Shown: positions 6,255-13,300, counted from the stretch's first letter. The stretch: DNA of 13,988 nucleotides from Gammaproteobacteria bacterium (GCA_030632175.1 DAOVVG010000042.1:1-13988), one strand, 5' to 3'. Notes: a model not told the origin generated them from the letters alone. Numbers and translations: made by a program.

Positions 6255-7127
6255 ATGACAGATAAAGAGCACATGTCGTCCCGCGAACTTGGGCTGGTGC
6301 TGGCACAGCAATTACTGGACGTTGAGGATTTGCACTACGGACTCTGGGATGCCGATCTGGAGGTGTCGCTGGGCAATGTCGCCCTCGCCCAGCAACGCTA
6401 CACGGCGATGCTGCTGGCGTTGCTCGAGCGCCTGCTTGCCGGTTGCAGTGAACCACGCCTGCTGGATGTCGGCTGTGGTACCGGCCACATGTTACAGCGT
6501 TTGCTTGAGCAGGGTTACCGCGTCGATGCGGTCAATCCGTCTGCACATCTGAACAAGCTGGTGCATGAGCGCCTGGCTGCGCGACCGGCGACGACGCTGT
6601 ATGAAACCGGCTTCGAGACGTTACCGTTTAAACAACTGCAGCAGCACTATGACGTGCTGCTGTTCAGTGAAAGTTTCCAGTACATTCCGCTGCCGGATAT
6701 TTTCACGCAGGCGCCTGGTTTGCTGCGGCCAGGGGGGCGGCTGGTCATTTGTGATTTCTTCAAGACGGATGCGCATTGTGATGGCGGGCACGGTGATCGC
6801 AGTTTTAGTGGTGGCCATGTGCTGGCTGACTTTTACCGGGCGGTTGACGCTTCGGCCTTTCGAATCAGTCATGATGAAGATCTGACGGCGCGCGTCAGTC
6901 CCAATATCGCGCTGCTGGATGAATGGCTGACGCAGCGTCTGCACCCTGCCCTGTTATCCATTGATGATTATTTGCTCGGAGCCTATCCGCGATTGACCCG
7001 TGTGCTCAAATGGCTGGCGCGTCACAAGCTTGCCCGTGCACGCTATAAATACCTGTCGGGGCATCGCAGCCAGGCGGTGTTTGAAAAATATAAAAGTTAT
7101 CGTTTGCTGGTACTGGAACTCGGTTGA
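6255..7127 (+). CDS. Class I SAM-dependent methyltransferase, small-molecule type
   Basis: The protein (290 residues from ATG 6255) has a class I methyltransferase fold: motif I LLDVGCGTG at residues 69-77, strand 2 YRVDAVNPS at about 88-96, a motif IV-like YDVLLFSESFQYIPLP, and motif VI-like LLRPGGRLVICDFF. The N-terminal HYGLWDADLEV with AQQRYTAMLL and the later DEDLTARVSPNI resemble methyltransferases of small metabolites (the sarcosine, tocopherol or C-methyltransferase group) more than RNA or DNA enzymes; the substrate cannot be read from sequence. The acidic residue that normally ends strand 2 and binds the SAM ribose appears to be Asn (N94). GTG 6243 and ATG 6273 are alternative starts. 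It stands alone between AT-rich spacers, so it probably has its own promoter. It is not a usual member of the mnmE-mnmG region. Confidence 0.82.
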   Translation: MTDKEHMSSRELGLVLAQQLLDVEDLHYGLWDADLEVSLGNVALAQQRYTAMLLALLERLLAGCSEPRLLDVGCGTGHMLQRLLEQGYRVDAVNPSAHLNKLVHERLAARPATTLYETGFETLPFKQLQQHYDVLLFSESFQYIPLPDIFTQAPGLLRPGGRLVICDFFKTDAHCDGGHGDRSFSGGHVLADFYRAVDASAFRISHDEDLTARVSPNIALLDEWLTQRLHPALLSIDDYLLGAYPRLTRVLKWLARHKLARARYKYLSGHRSQAVFEKYKSYRLLVLELG

Positions 7128-7144
7128 GCGGCGCCGCATGTAAT

Positions 7145-7165
7145 TAGAGGAAACTCTATAATTTT
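7145..7165 (+). terminator. Possible weak terminator of the methyltransferase gene
   Basis: TAGAG (7145-7149) and CTCTA (7154-7158) pair around a GAAA tetraloop, followed by TAATTTT. Stem of only 5 bp and few Ts, so weak. The TATAAT contained at 7157-7162 could instead be a -10 element. Confidence 0.3.
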
Positions 7166-7229
7166 GGTCAGCATTGTTGGCGGTACAGGTCTTCCGGGTA
7201 GAATGTTAGTGTTTTTACAGGTGCGCATT

Positions 7230-7252
7230 ATATTTAGATAATACTCTAATAT
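7230..7252. repeat. Inverted repeat in the spacer
   Basis: TAGA at 7235-7238 with flanking ATAT (7230-7233) pairs with TCTAATAT (7245-7252) around a 6-base centre, with one bulged T at 7234. It could be a binding site or a hairpin. AT-rich context makes chance pairing likely enough that this is tentative. Confidence 0.3.
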
Positions 7253-7334
7253 CCACCAATCTATTGAATATAAATGTTTTTATGTTCAGATCAGGGTGTT
7301 TTATCTGTCACATATTGGTACTGTTCAGGGCTAT

Positions 7335-7375
7335 AACCCCCTTTCCATATAAAAACTATGGCTTTTTTGGGGGTT
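7335..7375. other. Two-stage hairpin, possible terminator or attenuator
   Basis: Outer stem AACCCCC (7335-7341) with GGGGGTT (7369-7375); inner stem CCATA (7345-7349) with TATGG (7357-7361) around TAAAAAC. The inner stem is followed by CTTTTTT (7362-7368), a U-run typical of intrinsic terminators, yet the U-run lies inside the outer stem. Formation of one or both stems on the plus-strand transcript could therefore differ in effect. It lies 33 bp before the TetR-gene -35 element. Confidence 0.45.
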
Positions 7376-7407
7376 TACCGGATTAGCGGACCCACGCTAT
7401 TAAGCAG

Positions 7408-7434
7408 TTGACATACTTGTAGTTTAATTAATAT
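7408..7434 (+). promoter_or_regulatory. Candidate promoter of the TetR-type regulator gene
   Basis: A perfect TTGACA at 7408-7413, followed after 15 bp by TAATAT (7429-7434, 4 of 6 to TATAAT) or after 18 bp by TATTGC (7432-7437). The -35 is convincing; the -10 is ambiguous. An inverted repeat covers the spacer and -10. Confidence 0.5.
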
Positions 7435-7444
7435 TGCCAAGTAT
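7413..7444. promoter_or_regulatory. Inverted repeat overlapping the promoter, candidate TetR operator
   Basis: ATACTTG at 7413-7419 and CAAGTAT at 7438-7444 are perfect 7-bp inverted arms with an 18-base centre, which itself holds the palindrome TTAATTAA (7424-7431). The arms enclose the spacer and -10 region. TetR-family repressors usually bind such palindromes at their own promoters, so autorepression is the natural reading; the gap between arms is longer than in classic tet operators. Confidence 0.5.
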
Positions 7445-7466
7445 ATTTTTAGGGTACACTAAACCT

Positions 7467-8132
7467 ATGGCAGACAGCTCCCGACCCTCCTTACGACAGC
7501 GCAAGTTTGCCAAGACACGGCTGGCGCTGGCCGAAGCGGTGACACACCATCTCGAGGCGGCGTCTTTCGACACGCTTTCAGTGAAGGCCTTGTGTGAGCG
7601 TGTGCAAATTTCCGAGGCGACTTTCTTTAATTATTTTCCAAGGAAAGAAGATCTCATCGTCTATCTGGATCGTTTGTGGACGCTCGAGCTGAACTGGTAT
7701 GGCCGTCAGGCTGAGATGCAAGGCAAGGGGCTGACCGTCATCGAGGCGCTGTTTCGCTATACCTCCATTCAGATTCAAAAAAAGCCGGGATTGATGGCGG
7801 AAATTATTGCGCATGAAGCCTTGTCCCGAGAGCGGCACAAGGGACCCGAGATTACACCGGCGGAACGGATGATGGCGTTCTCGGATCTGGAGGGGATAGC
7901 GGACCTGTCTGATCAGAGCCTTGAGGGGCTGTTGCGCTCTTCGCTGGAAACAGCGGTCGAGCAGGGCGATTTACCGGTCAATACAGCCATATCAGCGGCC
8001 ATGGTTGGCCTGGTTTCTATCTTCTACGGGGTGCCGCTGGCGATTCAGCACACCAATCCGGCCGCGATTGGTGCCATGTACCGGCAGCAGCTGGAGCTGT
8101 TATGGGGCGGTTTGCAGGCAGCTGCCGGCTAG
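7467..8132 (+). CDS. TetR/AcrR-family transcriptional regulator
   Basis: TetR-family proteins are dimeric repressors with an N-terminal DNA-binding helix-turn-helix and a variable C-terminal ligand pocket. From ATG 7467 the protein has 221 residues, a usual length. The DNA-binding part covers about residues 12-62: RQRKFAKTRLALAEAVTHHL, then FDTLSVKALCERVQISEATF and FNYFPRKEDLI, with the conserved F-Y-F-x-x-K-E-L-like end of the motif (HTH about 39-58). The C-terminal half is all-helical with no recognisable ligand class. ATG 7467 has AGGG 12 bases upstream; a TTG at 7434 would fall inside the candidate promoter and is less likely. The gene ends 10 bp before the end of a convergent gene. Targets are unknown; the flanking methyltransferase and the convergent gene are candidates besides itself. 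Confidence 0.88.
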   Translation: MADSSRPSLRQRKFAKTRLALAEAVTHHLEAASFDTLSVKALCERVQISEATFFNYFPRKEDLIVYLDRLWTLELNWYGRQAEMQGKGLTVIEALFRYTSIQIQKKPGLMAEIIAHEALSRERHKGPEITPAERMMAFSDLEGIADLSDQSLEGLLRSSLETAVEQGDLPVNTAISAAMVGLVSIFYGVPLAIQHTNPAAIGAMYRQQLELLWGGLQAAAG

Positions 8133-8142
8133 CAGCGCCAGG

Positions 8143-8718
8143 TTAGTTGCGGGGCAGACCGCGTGCCTTGTCCAGAGATTCCTGCCAGGCCTGCGCAAAT
8201 GCCGGCCACCACTCAGGCTGGCAATCTTGCCACCCTTGCCGGGAAGCGGCCAAAAGCCAGCGTCCGGCTGCAGGTAACTGTTCGCGCCGGAATGTCTTGA
8301 GGCGTTGTTTCAGGCCAGCGATAAAGGATGGCTTGCTGAGAAGCTCCAGCATGGCGTGCTCACGTTGCCGGGCTGCCCAGAGCTCTGCGTGAACACTTTG
8401 CTGCAGCCGTGCCACGCGTTGCTTGAGCAGGTCGAGATCATGGCTTGCCGGGTGTGTGGTGCCTTCTCCGGTGCGTGCCAGTATCCGGCGTTCCAGTACC
8501 TCGATGCGTTGCTGCAATTGTTCCAGATCGATCGGCTTGCGCGCCTTGGCAGGGGCTTCGTCGGTATTAAGCGGGAATACCTTGCCGGTCTTGGTCGGGG
8601 CGGTGGCGTGCTTGGCCAGTTTTACCGGCTGCGTAACGGGTTTGGATGGTCGCTGCGGGGTCGTTTGGGATTGAGGGTTAGCGCCACCTGCATCGAGGTT
8701 GAATTCCAAAAGTCTCAT
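8143..8718 (-). CDS. Hypothetical protein with basic Pro-rich N-terminus and coiled coil
   Basis: I do not recognise a family. The 191-residue protein has a low-complexity N-terminal third rich in Pro, Thr, Ala and Lys (about 12-62), a likely coiled coil at about 64-82 (IDLEQLQQRIEVLERRILA) continuing at 94-125 (DLDLLKQRVARLQQSVH and onward), and a basic, Trp-bearing C-terminal part (W114, W154, W163, W170, W171, W178). There is no signal peptide or membrane segment, so it is probably cytoplasmic. The ATG at 8718 is preceded by AAGGGAT at a good distance, and codon use looks like the neighbours, so I take it as real. It is convergent with the TetR gene (10-bp gap) and divergent from mnmG, so it has its own promoter in the 8719-8873 spacer. 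A coiled-coil structural or nucleoid-binding role is possible but only a guess. Confidence 0.72.
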   Translation of the reverse strand: MRLLEFNLDAGGANPQSQTTPQRPSKPVTQPVKLAKHATAPTKTGKVFPLNTDEAPAKARKPIDLEQLQQRIEVLERRILARTGEGTTHPASHDLDLLKQRVARLQQSVHAELWAARQREHAMLELLSKPSFIAGLKQRLKTFRREQLPAAGRWLLAASRQGWQDCQPEWWPAFAQAWQESLDKARGLPRN

Positions 8719-8818
8719 GGCTATCCCTTATATGGTGTAATTTCGCGTATCTTAACACAAGATATTTGAATTAGCAGACAGTAAAGGCGCATTTTTCAGG
8801 CACAGGGTGCGCGCATTG

Positions 8819-8836
8819 CCTCGCTTTCCGGCGAGG
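8819..8836 (+). other. Hairpin in the mnmG leader
   Basis: CCTCGC (8819-8824) and GCGAGG (8831-8836) form a 6-bp GC-rich stem with loop TTTCCG, 26 bases before the mnmG ribosome binding site. Ten bases upstream lies the palindrome TGCGCGCA (8808-8815). There is no T-run, so it is not a terminator on the plus strand; it may stabilise the leader or be chance. Confidence 0.35.
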
Positions 8837-8862
8837 GCGTAGAATCTTGGTAATTTTTAAGC

Positions 8863-8867
8863 AGGAG
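8863..8867 (+). promoter_or_regulatory. Shine-Dalgarno site that fixes the mnmG start
   Basis: AGGAG lies 6 bases before GTG 8874, which gives a 630-residue protein (E. coli 629). An in-frame TTG at 8847 would lie upstream of this site and add 9 residues unlike the family. Confidence 0.8.
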
Positions 8868-8873
8868 AGCAGG

Positions 8874-10766
8874 GTGGATGTAAGTTCAAGACGTTATGAC
8901 GTCATCGTGGTGGGTGGTGGCCATGCCGGCACCGAAGCGGCACTGGCGGCCGCGCGTACCGGTGCGCGCACCCTGTTGTTGACGCATAACCTCGAAACAC
9001 TGGGCCAGATGAGCTGCAACCCCGCCATCGGTGGTATCGGCAAGAGCCATCTGGTTCGTGAAATCGATGCGCTGGGCGGGCTGATGGCGCTGGCGACCGA
9101 CCAGGCCGGGATTCAGTTTCGGGTGTTGAACGCCAGCAAGGGGCCTGCGGTGCGCGCGACGCGCGCCCAGGCTGATCGTGTGTTGTACCGGCAGGCGGTT
9201 CGCCGGGTGCTTGAGAACCAGCCTGGCTTGCAGTTGTTCCAGCAGGAAGTGGCAGACCTGATCGTTGAGGGTGATCAGGTTCGTGGTGTGGTGACCGGCA
9301 TGGGTTTGAAATTCAGTGGCGCCACGGTGGTACTCACGGTGGGCACCTTCCTGGGAGGCCTCATTCACATTGGTACAACAAACACGGCCGGGGGCAGGGC
9401 GGGTGATCCACCCGCAAATGCCCTGGCAGCCCGGCTGCGCGAGTTACCGCTGCGGGTAGAGCGTTTGAAAACCGGTACACCACCGCGCATCGACGGACGC
9501 ACCATTAATTACAGCCAACTACAGGCGCAGGCCGGTGACCAGCCGTTGCCGGTGATGTCCTACCTCGGCAGCGCACAGGATCATCCGCGCCAGGTGAGCT
9601 GTCATATTACCCACACCAATAGCCGCACCCATGACATTATTCGCGCGGGTCTTGCGGAATCACCCATGTACAGTGGCGCGATCGAGGGCACCGGGCCACG
9701 CTATTGCCCGTCGATCGAAGACAAGGTGGTGCGCTTTGCTGACAAGTCATCACACCAGATTTTCATTGAGCCGGAGGGGCTCGATACCCACGAAGTCTAT
9801 CCGAACGGAATCTCGACCAGCCTGTCCTACGCGGCACAGGAAACGCTGGTGCATTCCATCGCCGGGCTGGAGGTGGCACATATTACGCGCCCGGGTTATG
9901 CCATCGAATATGATTTTTTTGATCCGCGCGACCTGCGACATTCGCTGGAAACCAAGGCGATTAACGGCCTGTTTTTCGCAGGCCAGATCAACGGCACTAC
10001 CGGCTATGAAGAAGCGGCAGCCCAGGGTCTGCTGGCCGGTCTGAATGCGGCGCGCCAGTCACAGGACAAACCGGCGTGGATGCCACGTCGTGACGAGGCG
10101 TATATAGGTGTACTGGTCGATGACCTGGTAACGCGGGGAACCTCCGAACCCTACCGGATGTTTACCAGCCGTGCCGAATACCGCCTGTCACTGCGGCAGG
10201 ACAACGCAGATTTGCGCCTGACGCCGGTGGGTCGTGAGTTGGGGCTGGTTGATGAGCGTCGCTGGCAGGTATTTACCGCGCGCCGTGCGGCCATTGAAAG
10301 TGAGCAGCAGCGTTTGCAGTCACTGCTGGTGCGACCGGGTTCGCCGCAGGCCGGCGCATTGTCCGCACGTCTTGAGAAACCGCTGGCGCGTGAACAGCGT
10401 GCCAGTGATTTGTTGCGCAGACCCGAACTGGATTACGCTACGCTGACTGCTGTTGCAGGACTGGGTCCGGCAGTGGCCGATGCCGGGATCGCCGAGCAGA
10501 TCGAGATACAGGCAAAGTATTCCGGTTACCTGGAACGGCAACAGGCCGAGATTGAACGACAACAGCGTCATCAGGAGCAACCTTTACCCATGGATTTCGA
10601 TTACAATGTGGTCCGGGGGCTTTCCAATGAAGTGTGTGAAAAGCTGCAAGCCGTGAGACCGGAAACCATTGGTCAGGCAGCACGCATACCCGGCGTCACG
10701 CCGGCAGCGGTGTCGCTGTTGCTGATACACATGAAACGGCACAGGGCGGCACGCAAGCGCGCTTAA
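8874..10766 (+). CDS. mnmG: tRNA uridine-5-carboxymethylaminomethyl modification enzyme MnmG (GidA)
   Basis: MnmG is the FAD- and NADH-binding partner of MnmE in cmnm5U34 modification of tRNA. The 630-residue protein has the FAD Rossmann motif VGGGHAGTEAA (14-19 for GGGHAG), then THNLETLGQMSCNPAIGGIG, ALGGLMALATDQAGIQFR, NASKGPAVRATRAQADRVLY, RLKTGTPPRIDG, YCPSIEDKVVRF, HQIFIEPEGLDT, INGTTGYEEAAAQGL and SRAEYRLSLRQDNADLRLTP, with a C-terminal helical domain (LSNEVCEKLQAVRPETIGQA) needed for MnmE and tRNA contact. GTG start with AGGAG 6 bases upstream. A 23-bp gap leads into rsmG, so the two are probably one transcript. It is separated from mnmE by three accessory genes. Confidence 0.99.
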   Translation: MDVSSRRYDVIVVGGGHAGTEAALAAARTGARTLLLTHNLETLGQMSCNPAIGGIGKSHLVREIDALGGLMALATDQAGIQFRVLNASKGPAVRATRAQADRVLYRQAVRRVLENQPGLQLFQQEVADLIVEGDQVRGVVTGMGLKFSGATVVLTVGTFLGGLIHIGTTNTAGGRAGDPPANALAARLRELPLRVERLKTGTPPRIDGRTINYSQLQAQAGDQPLPVMSYLGSAQDHPRQVSCHITHTNSRTHDIIRAGLAESPMYSGAIEGTGPRYCPSIEDKVVRFADKSSHQIFIEPEGLDTHEVYPNGISTSLSYAAQETLVHSIAGLEVAHITRPGYAIEYDFFDPRDLRHSLETKAINGLFFAGQINGTTGYEEAAAQGLLAGLNAARQSQDKPAWMPRRDEAYIGVLVDDLVTRGTSEPYRMFTSRAEYRLSLRQDNADLRLTPVGRELGLVDERRWQVFTARRAAIESEQQRLQSLLVRPGSPQAGALSARLEKPLAREQRASDLLRRPELDYATLTAVAGLGPAVADAGIAEQIEIQAKYSGYLERQQAEIERQQRHQEQPLPMDFDYNVVRGLSNEVCEKLQAVRPETIGQAARIPGVTPAAVSLLLIHMKRHRAARKRA

Positions 10767-10789
10767 TGATAATACTTCGATAACAGGCC

Positions 10790-11482
10790 ATGCATACCGG
10801 ACTCTACAATCGCAACCGCAAGGCACGAAACACCACCGTGGTCGACTACGGTGAATTGCTTGATGAGGGGCTCGCTGAACTGGGTCTGGAGCAGAGGCTG
10901 GGCGACGACCAGCTGCTGATGGCTTATGTCACCGAGCTGATGAACTGGAACCGGGTTTATAACCTGACCTCGGTGCGCAAGCCGGCAGATATCGTCACCC
11001 GGCATGTGCTCGACAGCCTCACTGTCCTGCCGCACCTGCACGGCGACCGCATTCTGGATATTGGCACCGGCGCCGGATTGCCGGGTATTCCGCTGGCAAT
11101 TGCCTGCCCGGAAAGGGAATTTGTACTGCTGGACAGCAGCAGCAAGAAGCTGCGATTTGTGCGGCAAACGCTCGGTATACTGGGTCTGGACAATGTCACG
11201 CTGGAGGATGCGCGCATTGAGGAGTATCAGCCGGAGCGTCTGTTTGACACCATTACCTGCCGCGCTTTTTCCGATTTACCAGACTTCTATCGTTATGCGG
11301 CACGCTTGTGTGCGGACGGCGGCAGAATGCTTGCAATGAAGGGCGTCTATCCCATGACCGAGGTTGAATGCCTCGAAGACAAGACGGTGATAGACGACAT
11401 TGTTGCACTGAAGGTACCGGGACTGGATGCAGAGCGGCACCTGGTCATCATGCACGCTGGCGACGATCAACAGGCCACCTGA
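10790..11482 (+). CDS. rsmG: 16S rRNA (guanine527-N7)-methyltransferase RsmG (GidB)
   Basis: RsmG methylates N7 of G527 in 16S rRNA using SAM; loss of it can give low-level streptomycin resistance. The 230-residue protein has family blocks MNWNRVYNLTSVRKPADIVT, RHVLDSLTVLP, SAM motif I LDIGTGAGLPG (89-99), LLDSSSKKLRFVR, CRAFSDLPDF and GLDAERHLVIMH. E. coli RsmG has 207 residues; the extra 17-20 at the N-terminus (HTGLYNRNRKARNTT) are basic and may be an artefact of the start. The ATG at 10790 has a modest AGG 4 bases before it; GTG 10838 is an alternative with no visible binding site. It ends 1 base before the parA start, so the genes are tightly coupled. Confidence 0.97.
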   Translation: MHTGLYNRNRKARNTTVVDYGELLDEGLAELGLEQRLGDDQLLMAYVTELMNWNRVYNLTSVRKPADIVTRHVLDSLTVLPHLHGDRILDIGTGAGLPGIPLAIACPEREFVLLDSSSKKLRFVRQTLGILGLDNVTLEDARIEEYQPERLFDTITCRAFSDLPDFYRYAARLCADGGRMLAMKGVYPMTEVECLEDKTVIDDIVALKVPGLDAERHLVIMHAGDDQQAT

Positions 11483-11483
11483 T

Positions 11484-12284
11484 ATGGGACGGATAATCGC
11501 AGTAACCAACCAGAAGGGCGGGGTCGGCAAGACCACCACCAGTGTCAATCTGGCCGCATCGTTGTCTGAAACCGGTCGGCGTGTGTTGCTGATTGATCTG
11601 GACGCCCAGGGAAATGCCACCATGGGTAGCGGCATAGACAAGTATGAGACGGAGAAAACCGGCTATGACATGATGATGGGGCTGGCCGACATTCGTGAGG
11701 TGATCGTGGATGCACCGGATGCCGGCTATGACCTGTTGCCCGGTAATGCGGACCTGACTGCAGCCGAAGTGGAGTTGCTGGAGAAGGGTGATCGGGAGCG
11801 CCGCCTGCGCGCCGCGCTGACCTATGTACAAAATGATTATGACCTGATCATCATCGACTGTCCGCCATCACTCAGTATGCTGACGGTCAATGCGCTGGCC
11901 GCGGCGCACAGTGTTCTGATCCCGATCCAGTGCGAATACTATGCGCTGGAAGGGCTGTCCGCGTTGCTTGATACCATTGAGCAGGTGCGCGCCAGCATTA
12001 ATCCGGAGCTGGAAATCGAAGGCCTGTTGCGCACCATGTACGATGCGCGCAACAACCTCGCCAATGATGTCTCAGCGCAATTGCAGGAGCATTTTGGCGA
12101 CAAGCTGTATCGCACCATTATTCCCCGAAATGTCCGTCTGGCGGAAGCACCCAGCCACGGTCTGCCGGTGCTGTGCTATGACAAGGGCTCACGGGGGGCG
12201 CGGGCCTACCTGGCGCTTGCCGGCGAGTACCTGCGGCGTCACGCTGATGTGGCAGAAGCTGCTGCGGAGTCCGGCGCTGCCTGA
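11484..12284 (+). CDS. parA: Chromosome-partitioning ATPase ParA (Soj)
   Basis: ParA is a deviant-Walker ATPase that binds nonspecific DNA as an ATP dimer and, with ParB, moves the origin region to daughter cells. The 266 residues begin MGRIIAVTNQKGGVGKTTTS; KGGVGKTT at 11-18 is the deviant Walker A with the signature lysine, IDLDAQGNAT at 37-46 follows, and IIIDCPPS at 122-129 is Walker B. Blocks PIQCEYYALEGLSALLDTI and IPRNVRLAEAPSHGLPV are typical of chromosomal Soj rather than plasmid ParA, and there is no N-terminal HTH extension. ATG 11484 is chosen because the protein fits the family there; an upstream in-frame start at 11427 only adds residues overlapping rsmG. Confidence 0.97.
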   Translation: MGRIIAVTNQKGGVGKTTTSVNLAASLSETGRRVLLIDLDAQGNATMGSGIDKYETEKTGYDMMMGLADIREVIVDAPDAGYDLLPGNADLTAAEVELLEKGDRERRLRAALTYVQNDYDLIIIDCPPSLSMLTVNALAAAHSVLIPIQCEYYALEGLSALLDTIEQVRASINPELEIEGLLRTMYDARNNLANDVSAQLQEHFGDKLYRTIIPRNVRLAEAPSHGLPVLCYDKGSRGARAYLALAGEYLRRHADVAEAAAESGAA

Positions 12285-12344
12285 CAACCGGTCAGACACA
12301 GGCCTTCCTAATCATATGATTTAATTAAAAAAACGGTAACTGAC

Positions 12345-13280
12345 ATGGCAGCGAAAAAACGGGGTTTGGGCAGGGGTCTGGATGCATTACTGGGGTCGGC
12401 TTCGCGTGCCGCACCGCAGTCTTTAGCGGAATCAGCCACCGCTACGCCCCCTGAACTCAAGGCCGTGCCGGCTACCGAAAACGTAGCTGAAGCAGCTGTA
12501 GTGGATGGCGCATTGCGTATGCTCCCGGTCGATATTATTGAACGTGGCAGGTACCAGCCGCGTGTCGATATGCACCAGGAATCACTGCAGGATCTTGCCG
12601 ACTCCATTACCGCGCAGGGCGTGGTTCAACCAATCGTGGTGCGTAGTGTCGGCGAGGGTCGTTATGAAATCATCGCCGGTGAGCGTCGCTGGCGTGCCTC
12701 GCAACTGGCCGGTCTGCACGAGATTCCGGCGGTAGTCCGCGAGGTGGACGACCGCGCAGCCATTGCCATTGCGCTGATCGAAAATATCCAGCGTGAAGAC
12801 CTGAATCCGCTGGAAGAGGCGCGTGCGCTGGAGCGCCTGATCCGCGAATTTGAAATTACCCATGAACAGGCTGCAGAAGCAGTGGGCCGTTCACGGGCGG
12901 CTGTCTCCAATCTGCTGCGGTTGCTGGACCTGGACGATGCAGTTAAGGACATGGTCGAAAAGGGCGCCCTGGAAATGGGTCATGCCCGGGCGTTGCTGGC
13001 TCTGCGCGGCGCACAGCAGGTGGAGGCGGCGCGCCAGGTAGTCAATCGCGGTCTGACGGTGCGTGCCACCGAGGGGCTGGTGAAGTCGCTGCAGCGGCCG
13101 CAGCCGGTTAAATCGGCGCCTGTCAAAAAAGACGCTAATATTCAACATCTTGAGACAGACCTGGCCGACAAGCTGGGTGCCCGTGTGGCTATCCGGCAGG
13201 GACGCGGCGGTAAGGGAAAGCTGGAAATCAGTTACAACAGCCTCGACGAACTCGACGGTATCCTGGAACATATCAACTAA
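12345..13280 (+). CDS. parB: Chromosome-partitioning protein ParB (Spo0J)
   Basis: ParB is a CTP-dependent DNA clamp that loads at parS sites near the origin, spreads along DNA and stimulates ParA. The 311-residue protein has an N-terminal ParA-contacting stretch (KKRGLGRGLDALLG, 4-17), the N-terminal ParB core with CTP-binding GERRWRAS (112-119) and ENIQREDLNPLEEA (146-159), the central HTH (ITHEQAAEAVGRSRAAVSNL, 171-190), and a C-terminal dimer domain (about 265-311). It follows parA after 60 bp that are AT-rich (TTAATTAAAAAAA), and the Shine-Dalgarno is poor (CGGTAAC). No consensus parS was found in the window. It is the last gene of the mnmG-rsmG-parA-parB run. Confidence 0.97.
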   Translation: MAAKKRGLGRGLDALLGSASRAAPQSLAESATATPPELKAVPATENVAEAAVVDGALRMLPVDIIERGRYQPRVDMHQESLQDLADSITAQGVVQPIVVRSVGEGRYEIIAGERRWRASQLAGLHEIPAVVREVDDRAAIAIALIENIQREDLNPLEEARALERLIREFEITHEQAAEAVGRSRAAVSNLLRLLDLDDAVKDMVEKGALEMGHARALLALRGAQQVEAARQVVNRGLTVRATEGLVKSLQRPQPVKSAPVKKDANIQHLETDLADKLGARVAIRQGRGGKGKLEISYNSLDELDGILEHIN

Positions 13281-13300
13281 CCGGCGAATGATGCTGTGAC

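Larger units (their letters stand above)
7128..7466. other. Gene-free AT-rich spacer before the TetR-type regulator
   Basis: 339 bp with no credible coding frame. In order it contains a GC palindrome GCGGCGCCGC (7128-7137) just after the methyltransferase stop, a small hairpin with GAAA loop (7145-7158), an inverted repeat around 7230-7252, a two-stage hairpin (7335-7375), and the TetR-gene promoter with an overlapping inverted repeat (7408-7444). I saw no transposase remnant or matching terminal repeats. Confidence 0.6.

Noticed and set aside
8305..8769. A 154-codon plus-strand frame opposite the hypothetical gene at 8143-8718
   Set aside because: Considered as the real gene in place of the minus-strand one. 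The minus frame has a good ATG with Shine-Dalgarno and a heptad-like pattern; the plus frame has neither and is Cys/Leu-rich without sense.
6152..8873. The accessory stretch as a defence island or prophage piece
   Set aside because: No nuclease, integrase, phage or toxin-antitoxin motif is present; the methyltransferase lacks the DPPY or PC motifs of DNA methyltransferases.
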